Shown piece by piece: positions 1 to 7,895 of a stretch of DNA of 64,000 bases. Location: NCBI RefSeq assembly GCF_018491765.1, contig NZ_JABWCU010000005.1:62001-126000 (forward strand), in the 5' to 3' direction. Position 1 is the stretch's first letter. Every line of letters starts with the position of its first letter. The notes beneath the pieces are model-generated. The model ran no database searches and was not told the origin of the DNA. It saw nothing but the letters and a program-made list of their open reading frames with translations. A program made the position numbers and the translations under genes. Origin of the DNA: Novosphingobium profundi. GTDB taxonomy: Bacteria; Pseudomonadota; Alphaproteobacteria; Sphingomonadales; Sphingomonadaceae.

Positions 1-224
1 GGCGCGTGGCCGGGTTCGACTTCGGCGAGCCAGGCCCGGCCGCCCGCCGCGAGGTAGTCGCGGTAGGTCTGGGCCGAGTGGGCCTTGCGGCAATGCGCGA
101 CGATGCCCTGGCCGTGGACGATCCCGGCGAAGCTCTCGAGGAACGAGGCCGCCCCGATGAGCGAAAGGGTTTCGGCGTCGTCGGGGGTGGCGGCCCGGAT
201 GCGCCAGATCGGCATGTTGGTCAT
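1..224 (-). CDS. GNAT-family acetyltransferase, N-terminal fragment
   Basis: The reverse strand from an ATG at 224 stays open to the window edge (74 codons). The start reads MTNMPIWRIRAATPDDAETL, and the 'IRxATPDDAxxL' pattern with a following Ala/Leu-rich helix is typical of the first strand and helix of GNAT N-acetyltransferases. The acetyl-CoA-binding part lies beyond the window. It begins 9 nt after the metH stop, on the same strand, so it is probably co-transcribed with metF and metH. The substrate cannot be inferred. A second in-frame ATG three codons later (213-215) is an alternative start. Confidence 0.6.
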   Translation of the reverse strand, partial: MTNMPIWRIRAATPDDAETLSLIGAASFLESFAGIVHGQGIVAHCRKAHSAQTYRDYLAAGGRAWLAEVEPGHA

Positions 225-233
225 GGCCGGGTA

Positions 234-1280
234 TCAGGCCGCCATCGTGAAGGGTTCGAGCCCGGCGAGGCGCGTGATCGGCGCCAGCACCGGCGCCCGG
301 CGCGGCGCGAGGCCCTCGACCGCCCGGGCGATGGCGCCGATGTGCGCCGGGGTCGAACCGCAGCAGCCGCCCAGCACGTTGACCTGCCCGGCGCGCGCCC
401 ACTCCTCGACGAAGCCGGCGGTGGTGTCCGGCATCTCGTCGTAGGCGCCCAGTTCGTTGGGGAGCCCGGCGTTGGGGTAGATCATGATCAGGCTGTCGGA
501 AATTTCCGAGAGGACCTTCACGTGGGGGCGCAGCTGGGTCGCGCCGAACGAGCAGTTGAGCCCGATCGTGAGCGGCTTGGCGTGGCGCACCGCGTGCCAG
601 AAGGCTTCGACGGTGTGGCCCGAGAGGTTGCGCCCCGAAAGATCGGTCAGCGTCATCGAGAGCATGATCGGCACTTCGCGCCCGAGGTCTGCCTCAAGCT
701 GCTTGACCGCCATGATCCCGGCCTTGGCGTTCAGGGTGTCGAACACCGTCTCGATCAGGATGAAGTCGGCGCCGCCTTCGACGAGGGCCGCGGCCTGCTC
801 CTTGTAGACGTCGACCAGCGTGTCCCAGTCGATCTCGCGGTAGCCCGGGTCGTTGACGTCGGGGCTGAGCGAGAGCGTCTTGTTCGTCGGGCCGATCGCG
901 CCGGCGACGAAGCGCGGGCGCCCGTCCCTGGCCTGGAACTCGTCGGCGACGCGCCGGGCGAGCTGGGCGGAGGCCACGTTGATCTCGCGCACGAGGTGTT
1001 CCGCGCCGTAGTCGGCCTGGCTGATGCGGTTGGCCGAGAAAGTGTTGGTCTCGGCGATGTCGGCCCCGGCTTCGAAGTAGGCGCGGTGAATCGCTTCGGG
1101 CACCTCGGGCTTGGTCAGCGCGAGGATGTCGTTGTTGCCCTTCTGATCATGGCCCAGGCCCAGCGTTCCGGCGTAGTCCGCCTCGGCAAGCTTCCAGTTC
1201 TGAATCTCGGTGCCGAAGGCGCCGTCGGTGATGAGGATGCGGGCCTTGGCCTGCTCCAGGAATGCGTCACGGGCCGACAT
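234..1280 (-). CDS. metH: Methionine synthase, homocysteine-binding (N-terminal) half
   Basis: 348 aa, equal to the homocysteine S-methyltransferase (Hcy) domain of cobalamin-dependent MetH. It transfers the methyl group of methylcobalamin to homocysteine in the cytoplasm. The N-terminus shows the barrel motif ILITDGAFGTEIQ. The zinc ligands are in LNCSFGA (near residue 240) and GGCCGS (near residue 305). The protein ends after this domain, so the folate-, B12- and activation domains of full-length MetH (about 1200 aa) are missing. In many alphaproteobacteria they are a separate gene, here expected beyond the left edge. Its ATG shares one base with the metF stop (TGATG), which indicates translational coupling. 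Confidence 0.9.
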   Translation of the reverse strand: MSARDAFLEQAKARILITDGAFGTEIQNWKLAEADYAGTLGLGHDQKGNNDILALTKPEVPEAIHRAYFEAGADIAETNTFSANRISQADYGAEHLVREINVASAQLARRVADEFQARDGRPRFVAGAIGPTNKTLSLSPDVNDPGYREIDWDTLVDVYKEQAAALVEGGADFILIETVFDTLNAKAGIMAVKQLEADLGREVPIMLSMTLTDLSGRNLSGHTVEAFWHAVRHAKPLTIGLNCSFGATQLRPHVKVLSEISDSLIMIYPNAGLPNELGAYDEMPDTTAGFVEEWARAGQVNVLGGCCGSTPAHIGAIARAVEGLAPRRAPVLAPITRLAGLEPFTMAA

Positions 1281-2221
1281 CAGACGGTCTCCTCACAAGG
1301 CGTGTGCGCGCGAAGGCCGAGCAACTGACAGATCGCATAAGTCTGGTCGGCCTTGTTGAGCGTGTAGAAATGGAAGTCGCGCACGCCGCCGTCATAGAGA
1401 CGCTTGCACAAGTCGGCGGCCGCAACGGCGGCGACCAGTGCGCGAGGTCCCGGTCTTTCGTCAAGGTCGGTGAACAGCGATTCGAGCGAGGCGGGGATAA
1501 GCGTGTTGCCCGACATGCGCCGGATCGCCGCGAAACTGGTCACAGGCATGATGCCCGGCACGATCGGCGCGTCGATTCCCGCCGTCAGAGCCTTGTCGAG
1601 GAAGCGGAAGTAGGCGTCGGCCGAGAAGAAGAACTGCGTGATCGCGCGCGTGGCGCCCGCATCGATCTTGCGCTTGAGGTTGTCGAGGTCGCTCTGCGCG
1701 CTCGACGCCTCGGGATGGACTTCGGGGTAGGCGGCGACCGAAATCTCGAAATCGTGGCGCTTCCTCAGCCCCTCGACGAGCGCGGCGGCGCTTTCGTAGC
1801 CTTGCGGGTGCGGTCGGAACACGCCGTTGTCCTGCGGCTGGGGATCACCGCGCAGCGCGACGATGTGGCGTACGCCCGCCTGCCAGTACTGGTCGGCGAT
1901 CTCGTCGATCTCGCCCTTGCTGGCCGCAACGCAGGTGAGGTGCGCGGCGGGCACCAGTTCGGTCTCGCGGCGGATGCGCGCGACTGTGGCGTGGGTGCGT
2001 TCGCGCGTCGAGCCGCCCGCGCCATAGGTGACCGAGACGAAGCCAGGGGCGAGCGGGGCGAGCTCGGTGATCGCGTCCCACAGCTGGCTTTCCATCTTCT
2101 CGTTCTTGGGCGGGAAGAATTCGAAGGAGACCGAGATGTCTCCGGCCATCGTGCCGAACAGCGGCGTGTCGGCGCTGGCGGCGCTCCTGGCGGCTTCTTC
2201 GGATCGGGTCGTCACAGTCAT
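1280..2221 (-). CDS. metF: 5,10-methylenetetrahydrofolate reductase
   Basis: 313 aa from the ATG at 2221. It reduces methylene-THF to methyl-THF, the methyl donor for MetH. The flavoprotein shows the family motif FEFFPPKNEKM near residue 33, then 'VSVTYGAGGSTR' and 'HLTCV' (folate/FAD barrel), 'ALRGDPQ', and 'FFFSADAYFRF' for the pyridine-nucleotide side. The frame stays open a further 33 codons upstream, but those Pro/Arg-rich codons look like non-coding read-through, and the chosen start gives the usual family length. It lies 61 nt downstream of the regulator gene and overlaps metH by one base, so the three form one operon. Confidence 0.93.
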   Translation of the reverse strand: MTVTTRSEEAARSAASADTPLFGTMAGDISVSFEFFPPKNEKMESQLWDAITELAPLAPGFVSVTYGAGGSTRERTHATVARIRRETELVPAAHLTCVAASKGEIDEIADQYWQAGVRHIVALRGDPQPQDNGVFRPHPQGYESAAALVEGLRKRHDFEISVAAYPEVHPEASSAQSDLDNLKRKIDAGATRAITQFFFSADAYFRFLDKALTAGIDAPIVPGIMPVTSFAAIRRMSGNTLIPASLESLFTDLDERPGPRALVAAVAAADLCKRLYDGGVRDFHFYTLNKADQTYAICQLLGLRAHTPCEETV

Positions 2222-2282
2222 GGGTAGGCGGTCTTTCGGTTCGGGCAGACGGGGCGGTCTGCTGTCATCTCTATAGCGGGTG

Positions 2283-3269
2283 TCAGGCCGTGGCCTTGGC
2301 GGGGGCGGGCGCCATCGCACCGCGGGTCGCCGTCCAGATCTTCACGGTCAGGGTGTCGCCGGGCAGTTCGATCGGGCTCTCCGGGGCGAAGCCGGCATCG
2401 GTCATGAGCTTGGCGATCTGTTCGTCGGAAAAGCCGAGGCGCGCGTGGGCGTGGCGTTCGCGCAGCTCCTCGCGCTCATGCGCGGCGAGGTCGACCACCG
2501 CGATCCGCCCGCCCACGCGCGTCACGCGCGCCGCTTCGGTCAGCACCGTGCCCGGCGAGGGCGCGAAATGCAGGACCTGGTGGAACAGCACCGTGTCGAA
2601 CTGGCCCGCCTCGAACGGCAATTCGGTGAAGTCCCCGCGCACGAGGTCGACCTTGCCTGCGGGTAGCGACTGGAGCCGCGCGCGCGCGATCTGGAGCATT
2701 TCGGGGTTGCGGTCGAGCGCGGTGACATGCTCGGCGCTGTCTGCGAGCAGTTCGGCCATGCGGCCGGTGCCGGTGCCCACGTCGAGCAGCGCACCCAGGC
2801 TGGCGGGCGCGCAGCCGAGCGCCTTGATGAGCGCCGCCTCGACCGGTTCGTCGGCGCCGTGAAGCTGGCGCAATGTGTCCCATTCCGGAGCGTGGCGCGC
2901 GAAATAGGCCTGGGCATTGGCCTCGCGTGCCTCGCGGATGGTGGCGAGATGACGCCGGTCGTCCTTGCAGCGATGCGCGAATTCGGGGTCGTCGCGCTCG
3001 GCGATCGTGAGCAGGCGCGCGGCGGCCGCGCCCATTGCAGGCTCGCTGGATTCGCCCACGGCGCTGCGCAGGAACACCCAGCTTCCTTCCTTGCGGCGCT
3101 CGGAAAGGCCGGCGTCGCACAGGATTCGGACATGGCGCGAGACGCGCGGCTGGCTTTGCCCCAGCACTTGCGCGAGTTCGCCCACGGAGAGTTCCATGTG
3201 CGCGAGCAGGCGCATGATGCGAAGGCGCGTCGGCTCCGAAAGGGCTCTCAAAAGTGGATCGATTTGCAT
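2283..3269 (-). CDS. sahR: ArsR-type regulator fused to a SAM-methyltransferase-like domain (SahR-like)
   Basis: 328 aa. Residues 1-75 are an ArsR winged helix (LRALSEPTRLRIMRLL, then the recognition helix VLGQSQPRVSRHVRIL). Residues about 120-300 form a class I methyltransferase fold with LLDVGTGTGRMAEL at 161-174 and 'VDLVRGDFTELPF' further on. This fusion is the architecture of SahR, which binds S-adenosylhomocysteine and represses methionine-cycle genes. Its position as first gene of an operon with metF and metH fits that role. A longer start at 3347 would run through the palindrome at 3277-3298, so the ATG at 3269 is preferred. Autoregulation is inferred from the palindrome. The symbol is by architecture and context, not by a database match. 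Confidence 0.8.
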   Translation of the reverse strand: MQIDPLLRALSEPTRLRIMRLLAHMELSVGELAQVLGQSQPRVSRHVRILCDAGLSERRKEGSWVFLRSAVGESSEPAMGAAAARLLTIAERDDPEFAHRCKDDRRHLATIREAREANAQAYFARHAPEWDTLRQLHGADEPVEAALIKALGCAPASLGALLDVGTGTGRMAELLADSAEHVTALDRNPEMLQIARARLQSLPAGKVDLVRGDFTELPFEAGQFDTVLFHQVLHFAPSPGTVLTEAARVTRVGGRIAVVDLAAHEREELRERHAHARLGFSDEQIAKLMTDAGFAPESPIELPGDTLTVKIWTATRGAMAPAPAKATA

Positions 3270-3276
3270 GGGAAGA

Positions 3277-3298
3277 GATATAAAGATATCTTTATATC
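3277..3298. promoter_or_regulatory. Perfect 22-bp palindromic operator of the sahR-metF-metH operon
   Basis: The 11-bp half GATATAAAGAT is followed directly by its exact reverse complement. It lies 7 nt before the sahR start codon, inside the leader, and is very AT-rich in a GC-rich region. ArsR-family dimers bind such sites, so self-repression of the operon is the simplest reading. Confidence 0.75.
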
Positions 3299-3437
3299 CG
3301 CGCAACCCCAAGGAGTAAGGCCGATTAGCCCCCCCCCTACTTCCCATTTGCGTTGCACCATTGTCTCGTTTAAAGAGGCCTCCGCAGGCTTGCCTGCAAG
3401 CGTTGGCCTATGGGCCAAACAATGCAAGGGGATTCGC

Positions 3438-3608
3438 ATGAAGAAGATTGCTTTCGCCGCGTTCGCGTCGGCTGCCGCTCTGGCTCTCGCTGCTTGCGGC
3501 GAGACTCCGACCTCGGAACCCACCGAGTCGGTTGAGACTGTTCCCGGTGACATGATGACCGGTGACGCCACCGGCGTTCCGACCGAGGCTCCGACCGAGG
3601 CGATGTAA
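3438..3608 (+). CDS. Small acidic lipoprotein
   Basis: 56 aa with an AAGGGG ribosome-binding site 7 nt before the ATG. Residues 1-20 are a lipoprotein signal (MKKIAFAAF..., lipobox LAAC with Cys20). After cleavage the mature chain is only about 37 residues, rich in Thr, Pro and Glu, with a repeated PTEAPTEAM-like end and no Lys or Arg. Such short acidic tails occur in entericidin-like and other tiny outer-membrane lipoproteins, but no family can be named. It is followed by several hairpins, so it is probably transcribed alone. It is divergent from sahR. Confidence 0.75.
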   Translation: MKKIAFAAFASAAALALAACGETPTSEPTESVETVPGDMMTGDATGVPTEAPTEAM

Positions 3609-3712
3609 TCCGTTTGGAGAGCTGGCGTGGCATAACGCTGCCCAGCTCTCCGCGGCTTTCCGCCCTGCTTCTGGCAGGGCACGCGGAAAGTACCACTGCC
3701 AAGTGGACAAAG

Positions 3713-3737
3713 ACCCTCCCCTTGCGGGAGGGTTTTT
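3713..3737 (+). terminator. Rho-independent terminator after the small lipoprotein gene
   Basis: Stem ACCCTCCC (3713-3720) pairs with GGGAGGGT (3726-3733) around the loop CTTGC, followed by five T. Two more hairpins precede it: a 10-bp stem at 3616-3651 and a long one at 3655-3690. Confidence 0.85.
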
Positions 3738-3825
3738 CGTTTCTGGCCTATCTTCCTGTATCCTAACGACCCTGACGGGCGGAAGCGTTTGCGCGAGAGG
3801 CGCGGATGGGGCATGACTTCGCCCC

Positions 3826-5451
3826 ATGCCCGACGCTTTCAGGATCGCGCTTGGCCAGCTCAACCAGTCGGTGGGCGACGTCTCCGGCAACGCCGAGGCG
3901 ATTCTCGCAGCCCGTCGCGAGGCCGGCGATGCCGACCTCGTGGTCTTTCCTGAGCTTCACCTCGTCGGCTATCCGCCCGAGGACCTGGCGCTCAAGCCCG
4001 CGCTCGTCGAGAAGGCCGCCGCCCAGCTCGAAATGCTTGCCGAAGCCAGCGGCGAGGAGGGCCCCGCCATGCTCGTGGGCTCGGTCTTCGTGCGTGATGG
4101 TGCGCTGCACAATGGGGTTGCCCTGCTCGATCAGGGCCGGGTCTCGGCGGTGCGCTTCAAGCACGAGCTTCCCAATTACGGCACCTTCGACGAAATGCGC
4201 CTGTTCCAGCCCGGTCCCTTGCCCGAGCCGGTGATCCTGCGCGGGACGATGATCGGCGTGCCGATCTGCGAGGACATCTGGCGGCCCGAGGTTTGCCGGC
4301 ATCTCGCCGACTTCGGCGCGGAAATGTTCATCTGCATCAACGGCAGCCCCTACGAGGTCAACAAGGAAGCCTTGCGAATCGAAGGTATCGCGCGGCGGCG
4401 TGCGGGCGATACCGGCATTCCGCTGGCCTATCTCAACCGGGTGGGCGGGCAGGACGAGCTGGTCTTCGATGGCGCGAGCTTCGTGGTCAACGGCGACGGA
4501 CAGCTCGCGGTGCAGGCGCGCGAGTGGGAGGAGCAGGTCGTGCGCACGCAATGGACCCGTACCGCGCAAGGCTGGCGCTGCGACCGGGGCGACATCGCGA
4601 CTCCGAGCGAGCCCCCAGAGGGACTCTACTGCGCCATGGTGCTGGCCTTGCGCGATTTTACCGAGCGTAATGGTTTCGAGGGCGCCGTGGTCGGGCTGGA
4701 CGGGGGAAGCGATGCGGCGCTGTGCGCGGCAATCGCGGTCGACGCCCTGGGCGCCGAACGGGTGACGGGGGTCCTCATCGAGCCGGCCCTGCTCGAGGTC
4801 GGGGTGCGGGATGACGTCAAGCGCTGTGTTCGGTCGCTAGGCATCGTCTGCCGCGAGATCTCGCTCGATTCGCGAATCGCCGGGGCGATGGAGGCGATCG
4901 AGGCCTGCTTCGCCGGCGGCGATCACGAGGTCGGGATGCGCCACCGGCAGCGAATGCAGGCACTCGTCCTGTCGGCCTTTGCGCACAGCTGCCATGCGCT
5001 GCTGCTCTTGACTGTCAACAAGAGTGGGCTCAGCCTTGGGGCGAGCCTCGCCAGCGGCGATCTGGTTGGCCAGTTCGGTCCGCTCAAGGACGTCTACGCG
5101 GGGCAGGTCGGCGCCCTTGCGCAGTGGCGCAACGGCCATGTTCCGCGCATTGGTCTGGGCCTCGAAGGCGAGGTCATTCCCCAAGGAATTCTCGAGCGCC
5201 CCCGCACGCCCTACCGGGGGCTGGCCTTCGATCCGGCGCTCGATGCCATGCTTCTTGGGCTGGTGGACTACGACAAGAGCATCGATCAACTCGTTGCCGA
5301 GGGCTTCGATCGCGCCGCGCTGCGCCGGGTCGAGGAGCTGCTCCACAGCAGCGAAGGGGTGCGCCGCCAGTCACCGCCGGGCGTCAAGCTGTCACCGCGC
5401 AGCTTCGGGCGCGATCGGCGCTATCCGATTACCCACGCGTTCCGTTGCTGA
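3826..5451 (+). CDS. NadE-like protein: intact glutaminase domain, degenerate NAD+ synthetase domain
   Basis: 541 aa, the full length of glutamine-dependent NAD+ synthetase. The N-terminal nitrilase-fold glutaminase (1-265) keeps its triad: Glu43 (FPEL), Lys112 (FKHELPNYG) and Cys148 (VPICEDIW). In the C-terminal synthetase half, the PP-loop motif SGGxDS reads DGGSDA (292-297), the 'MPSxxSS' loop reads LIEPALLEV, 'TGNKSE' reads TVNKSG (396-401), and the 'RPPSAELRP' segment is replaced by RPRTPYRGL. The end (SPPGVKLSPRSFGRDRRYPIT) is conserved, so this is not a frameshift. It may hydrolyse glutamine or an amide without making NAD, or have a new role. A canonical nadE would then be needed elsewhere. 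nadB lies 30 kb away. Confidence 0.8.
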   Translation: MPDAFRIALGQLNQSVGDVSGNAEAILAARREAGDADLVVFPELHLVGYPPEDLALKPALVEKAAAQLEMLAEASGEEGPAMLVGSVFVRDGALHNGVALLDQGRVSAVRFKHELPNYGTFDEMRLFQPGPLPEPVILRGTMIGVPICEDIWRPEVCRHLADFGAEMFICINGSPYEVNKEALRIEGIARRRAGDTGIPLAYLNRVGGQDELVFDGASFVVNGDGQLAVQAREWEEQVVRTQWTRTAQGWRCDRGDIATPSEPPEGLYCAMVLALRDFTERNGFEGAVVGLDGGSDAALCAAIAVDALGAERVTGVLIEPALLEVGVRDDVKRCVRSLGIVCREISLDSRIAGAMEAIEACFAGGDHEVGMRHRQRMQALVLSAFAHSCHALLLLTVNKSGLSLGASLASGDLVGQFGPLKDVYAGQVGALAQWRNGHVPRIGLGLEGEVIPQGILERPRTPYRGLAFDPALDAMLLGLVDYDKSIDQLVAEGFDRAALRRVEELLHSSEGVRRQSPPGVKLSPRSFGRDRRYPITHAFRC

Positions 5452-5940
5452 GACTTTCGCCCCGGGGCCAGGGGCGAGCGCAGGCAGGTGCGAATCGGGC
5501 GGTTGCATCGCCGCGATTTGCGCAGGGAACCAGCTAGCTTGCACGCTCGGCACGCCGATCGACGGCGCTCTTACAGAGATTCGGGGGCGATCTCGAAGGG
5601 TTCTGCATGCGTACTTGCGTATCGGGAATGACTTGCGAATTCCAAGGTGAAATGGTGCATGTCCGTTTAATTCGAACTTTTGTTTGTATTTAGAGTCAGG
5701 TTGCAATAAATAGTTTTTCGATTATCCTAAAGAATATCTAATTAAATAGATTGCATTTTGACCTAGATCGCTATTTCCCCGAAGTATTTCCGAGGATGGG
5801 CTGTGCAGGTAGAAATTTCGCATTCAATCCTTGGTGTCGTTTCGGTATTTGGTGGCGGACGCAATCGCGAAACTTGGTTTTTTCGGGGGCTTGTGGACCC
5901 TGTTCCGCCCCTCCCACTCGTTCGCTGAGGTTCGCCGACC
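5452..5940. other. Gene-free, partly AT-rich leader upstream of the sulfation cluster
   Basis: No credible reading frame on either strand. The stretch from about 5620 to 5780 is markedly AT-rich against GC-rich flanks. It holds a possible promoter, TTGCAA near 5700 with TATCCT about 16 nt further on. It probably contains the promoter of the 5941 gene. Confidence 0.5.
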
Positions 5941-7299
5941 ATGGTCCAGCTCTTCAAGATCCTGCGAACGCTGATCTTCGCCGTTTGTGGTCTGGCCTTG
6001 TTCGGTGCGGCGGTGCGGCTTGCGCAGCACAGCCCCGATTCGATCGCCGCACGCGGGGCCAACACCATCGCCAAGGTGCCCGAAGTCGTGGTCATGACGA
6101 TCTCCAACCTGCTGCGCGATCCCTACGCCGAATCCCTGACCCCCGATCCCTCGCAGGAACCGGGGAGCAAAGGCGAACACTTCGTGGCTCTCGCCAACCA
6201 CACCGACCATGCGGTCGAGGGCGTGGTGCTGCGGACCGGGATGGCGGGAGCGGCGCCGCGCAAGGGATGGCGCATGCTCTATGGTATCTTCACGATCGAC
6301 GCCAAGCCGCAGTACGGGGTGCTTGTGCTCTCGCCGCAGATGGCGATCGAGAAAGTCGTCGTGATCGATGGCGCGATGCTCGAGAGGCACCATTTTTCGG
6401 TCGGACAGGCGCCTTATCCGCACGGCTTCGCGTTGCTGCGCGACGGTTCGATGCTCATGGCCTTCGATACCGACTACACGCCCTTGCGGGTGGATCCTTG
6501 CGGCAAACGCGTATGGGCCGGTGACGAAGGGCTCACCCACGCCTTCACCCCCGACGACGCGCAGCGGTTCGGCTGGGGGATGGGCGCGCGCGACGACCTG
6601 CTCAAGGTGGACCTCGCGAGCGGCAAGACGGTTCGCGAGATCGCCTGGCAGGACATCGCCGAGGCCAATCCGCAGGTCAGCATCTTCGCCATGCGCCGCA
6701 TGGACGACAACGCGCTGGGGGACAATCCGCGCGGCGATGCAGGTCGCTACTACGATGATTCGGCGCATATCAACGATGCCGAGCCCTTGCCCGCCGCCTT
6801 CGCCGGGGCCTTTCCCGAATTCGCCGCGGGGGACCTGCTGATCTCGATGCGCTCGCTCAACCTCGTCCTGGTGCTCGATCCCCGCTCGCTCGAGATCAAG
6901 TGGTTCACCAACGACCTGACCTTGCGCCAGCACGATGCGGACTGGAACCCGGACGGCTCGATCACCGTGTTCGATAACCAGAACGGGCGCGACTACAGCC
7001 GGATCATGCGCTTCGATCCCTCCGGGACGAAAGCGCCGAGCGTCGCGCTCGATGGGCGTGGTTATGACTTTTACAGCCGGATCCGCGGCAAGCAGCAGGG
7101 CCTGCCCGGGGGCGGCTTTCTGGTGACGAGTTCGCAGCAGGGTCGGGCCTTCGAGGTCGATGCCACGGGGCGCATGGTCTGGGAGCTTCTGGTGCGCGAT
7201 CCGCGCAATCCCGGGCGCAACTTCGTGCTTTCCGAAGCCGATTTCTTCCCCAGCGATTCAGCCCCTGTCGAAAGGAACCTGCAATGCCCCGTTTCCTGA
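5941..7299 (+). CDS. Membrane-anchored arylsulfotransferase (ASST)-like protein
   Basis: 452 aa. One N-terminal membrane segment (about 5-25) should place the rest outside the cytoplasm. The body is a beta-propeller-like repeat pattern with the ordered motifs of the ASST family (Arylsulfotran_2 type): YPHGFALLRDGSML (159-172), AHINDAEPL (275-283), 'DLLISMRSLNLVLVLDP' and QHDADWNPDGSITVFDNQ (330-347). ASST enzymes move sulfate between phenolic esters through a histidine; H276 and H331 are the candidates here. It is shorter than the enterobacterial enzyme (about 600 aa), so catalysis is not certain. It is the first gene of a four-gene set ending in a PAPS-type sulfotransferase. Its 3' end overlaps the next gene by 16 nt. 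Confidence 0.65.
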   Translation: MVQLFKILRTLIFAVCGLALFGAAVRLAQHSPDSIAARGANTIAKVPEVVVMTISNLLRDPYAESLTPDPSQEPGSKGEHFVALANHTDHAVEGVVLRTGMAGAAPRKGWRMLYGIFTIDAKPQYGVLVLSPQMAIEKVVVIDGAMLERHHFSVGQAPYPHGFALLRDGSMLMAFDTDYTPLRVDPCGKRVWAGDEGLTHAFTPDDAQRFGWGMGARDDLLKVDLASGKTVREIAWQDIAEANPQVSIFAMRRMDDNALGDNPRGDAGRYYDDSAHINDAEPLPAAFAGAFPEFAAGDLLISMRSLNLVLVLDPRSLEIKWFTNDLTLRQHDADWNPDGSITVFDNQNGRDYSRIMRFDPSGTKAPSVALDGRGYDFYSRIRGKQQGLPGGGFLVTSSQQGRAFEVDATGRMVWELLVRDPRNPGRNFVLSEADFFPSDSAPVERNLQCPVS

Positions 7300-7508
7300 T
7301 CTGCTTCTGCATCCTCGCCAGCCTGGTGGCGTCGCCGGCGATGGCCTATGTCGGTCCCGGCTCGGGGCTCGGCGTGATCGGGGTCGTGCTTGGCATCATC
7401 GCGACCGTGTTCCTGAGCCTCGTATCGCTGGTCTGGTATCCGATCAAGCGCGCGCACCGCAAAATCCGTGCCTCGCTCGCGCGCGATGACGACAATGCCC
7501 GGCCATGA
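7284..7508 (+). CDS. Small signal-bearing membrane protein with a VGPGSG motif
   Basis: 74 aa. A cleavable signal (1-21, ending PAMA) is followed by YVGPGSGLG and one long hydrophobic segment (about 28-51), then a basic, charged tail (YPIKRAHRK...). An AAAGGA ribosome-binding site lies within the end of the preceding gene. The start overlaps that gene and the stop overlaps the next (ATGA), so the products are translationally coupled. The function is unknown. The layout suggests a small membrane partner of the ASST-like protein. Confidence 0.65.
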   Translation: MPRFLICFCILASLVASPAMAYVGPGSGLGVIGVVLGIIATVFLSLVSLVWYPIKRAHRKIRASLARDDDNARP

Positions 7509-7888
7509 TCGTGAACCTGCTGCTCATGATCGTCTTGTGCACGGTCGTTTGCGAGCTGTTCCTGCGCCTGCCCATCGCCCAGGCCTGCACGCGGCTCACG
7601 GGGGTGGGGCGTTCGGCTTCGCGGGTGCTGCTTTCGCGCCGAATTTCCGACCACTGGAAGGAGCGGGTCATGCCGGTCCTGGCGCTGCGGATGGGCGCCG
7701 GGACGGCGGTGCTCGCCGGCTGGTTCCTGATCGTGCTCGCGGCAATCACGGCGATCTGCGCTGGGGCGGACCTGATCAGCCCCGGCTTCTCGACTTTGCT
7801 GACAAGCGCTCTTGGCATCGCGTTGTCGTGCGGGGTCTCGGTGGGGTACCTGCTCGTCCGGCAGGCCGTCAAACGAGTTACGGGATGA
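7505..7888 (+). CDS. Hypothetical inner-membrane protein of the sulfation cluster
   Basis: 127 aa with hydrophobic segments at about 2-22, 58-85 and 92-115, separated by a polar loop containing RRISDHWKERVMP. It starts inside the preceding stop (ATGA) and is followed 7 nt later by the sulfotransferase gene. No family was recognised. Its fixed place between an exported ASST-like protein and a cytoplasmic sulfotransferase suggests a membrane component of the same pathway; this is inference. Confidence 0.65.
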   Translation: MIVNLLLMIVLCTVVCELFLRLPIAQACTRLTGVGRSASRVLLSRRISDHWKERVMPVLALRMGAGTAVLAGWFLIVLAAITAICAGADLISPGFSTLLTSALGIALSCGVSVGYLLVRQAVKRVTG

Positions 7889-7895
7889 ACGCCGC

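Noticed and set aside
3270..3437. SAM or SAH riboswitch controlling the methionine operon
   Set aside because: The only structure in the leader is the DNA palindrome; a protein regulator in the operon explains it better.
3826..5451. Frameshift as explanation for the odd NadE synthetase motifs
   Set aside because: One frame is open throughout, the length is normal and the C-terminal motif is conserved in the same frame.
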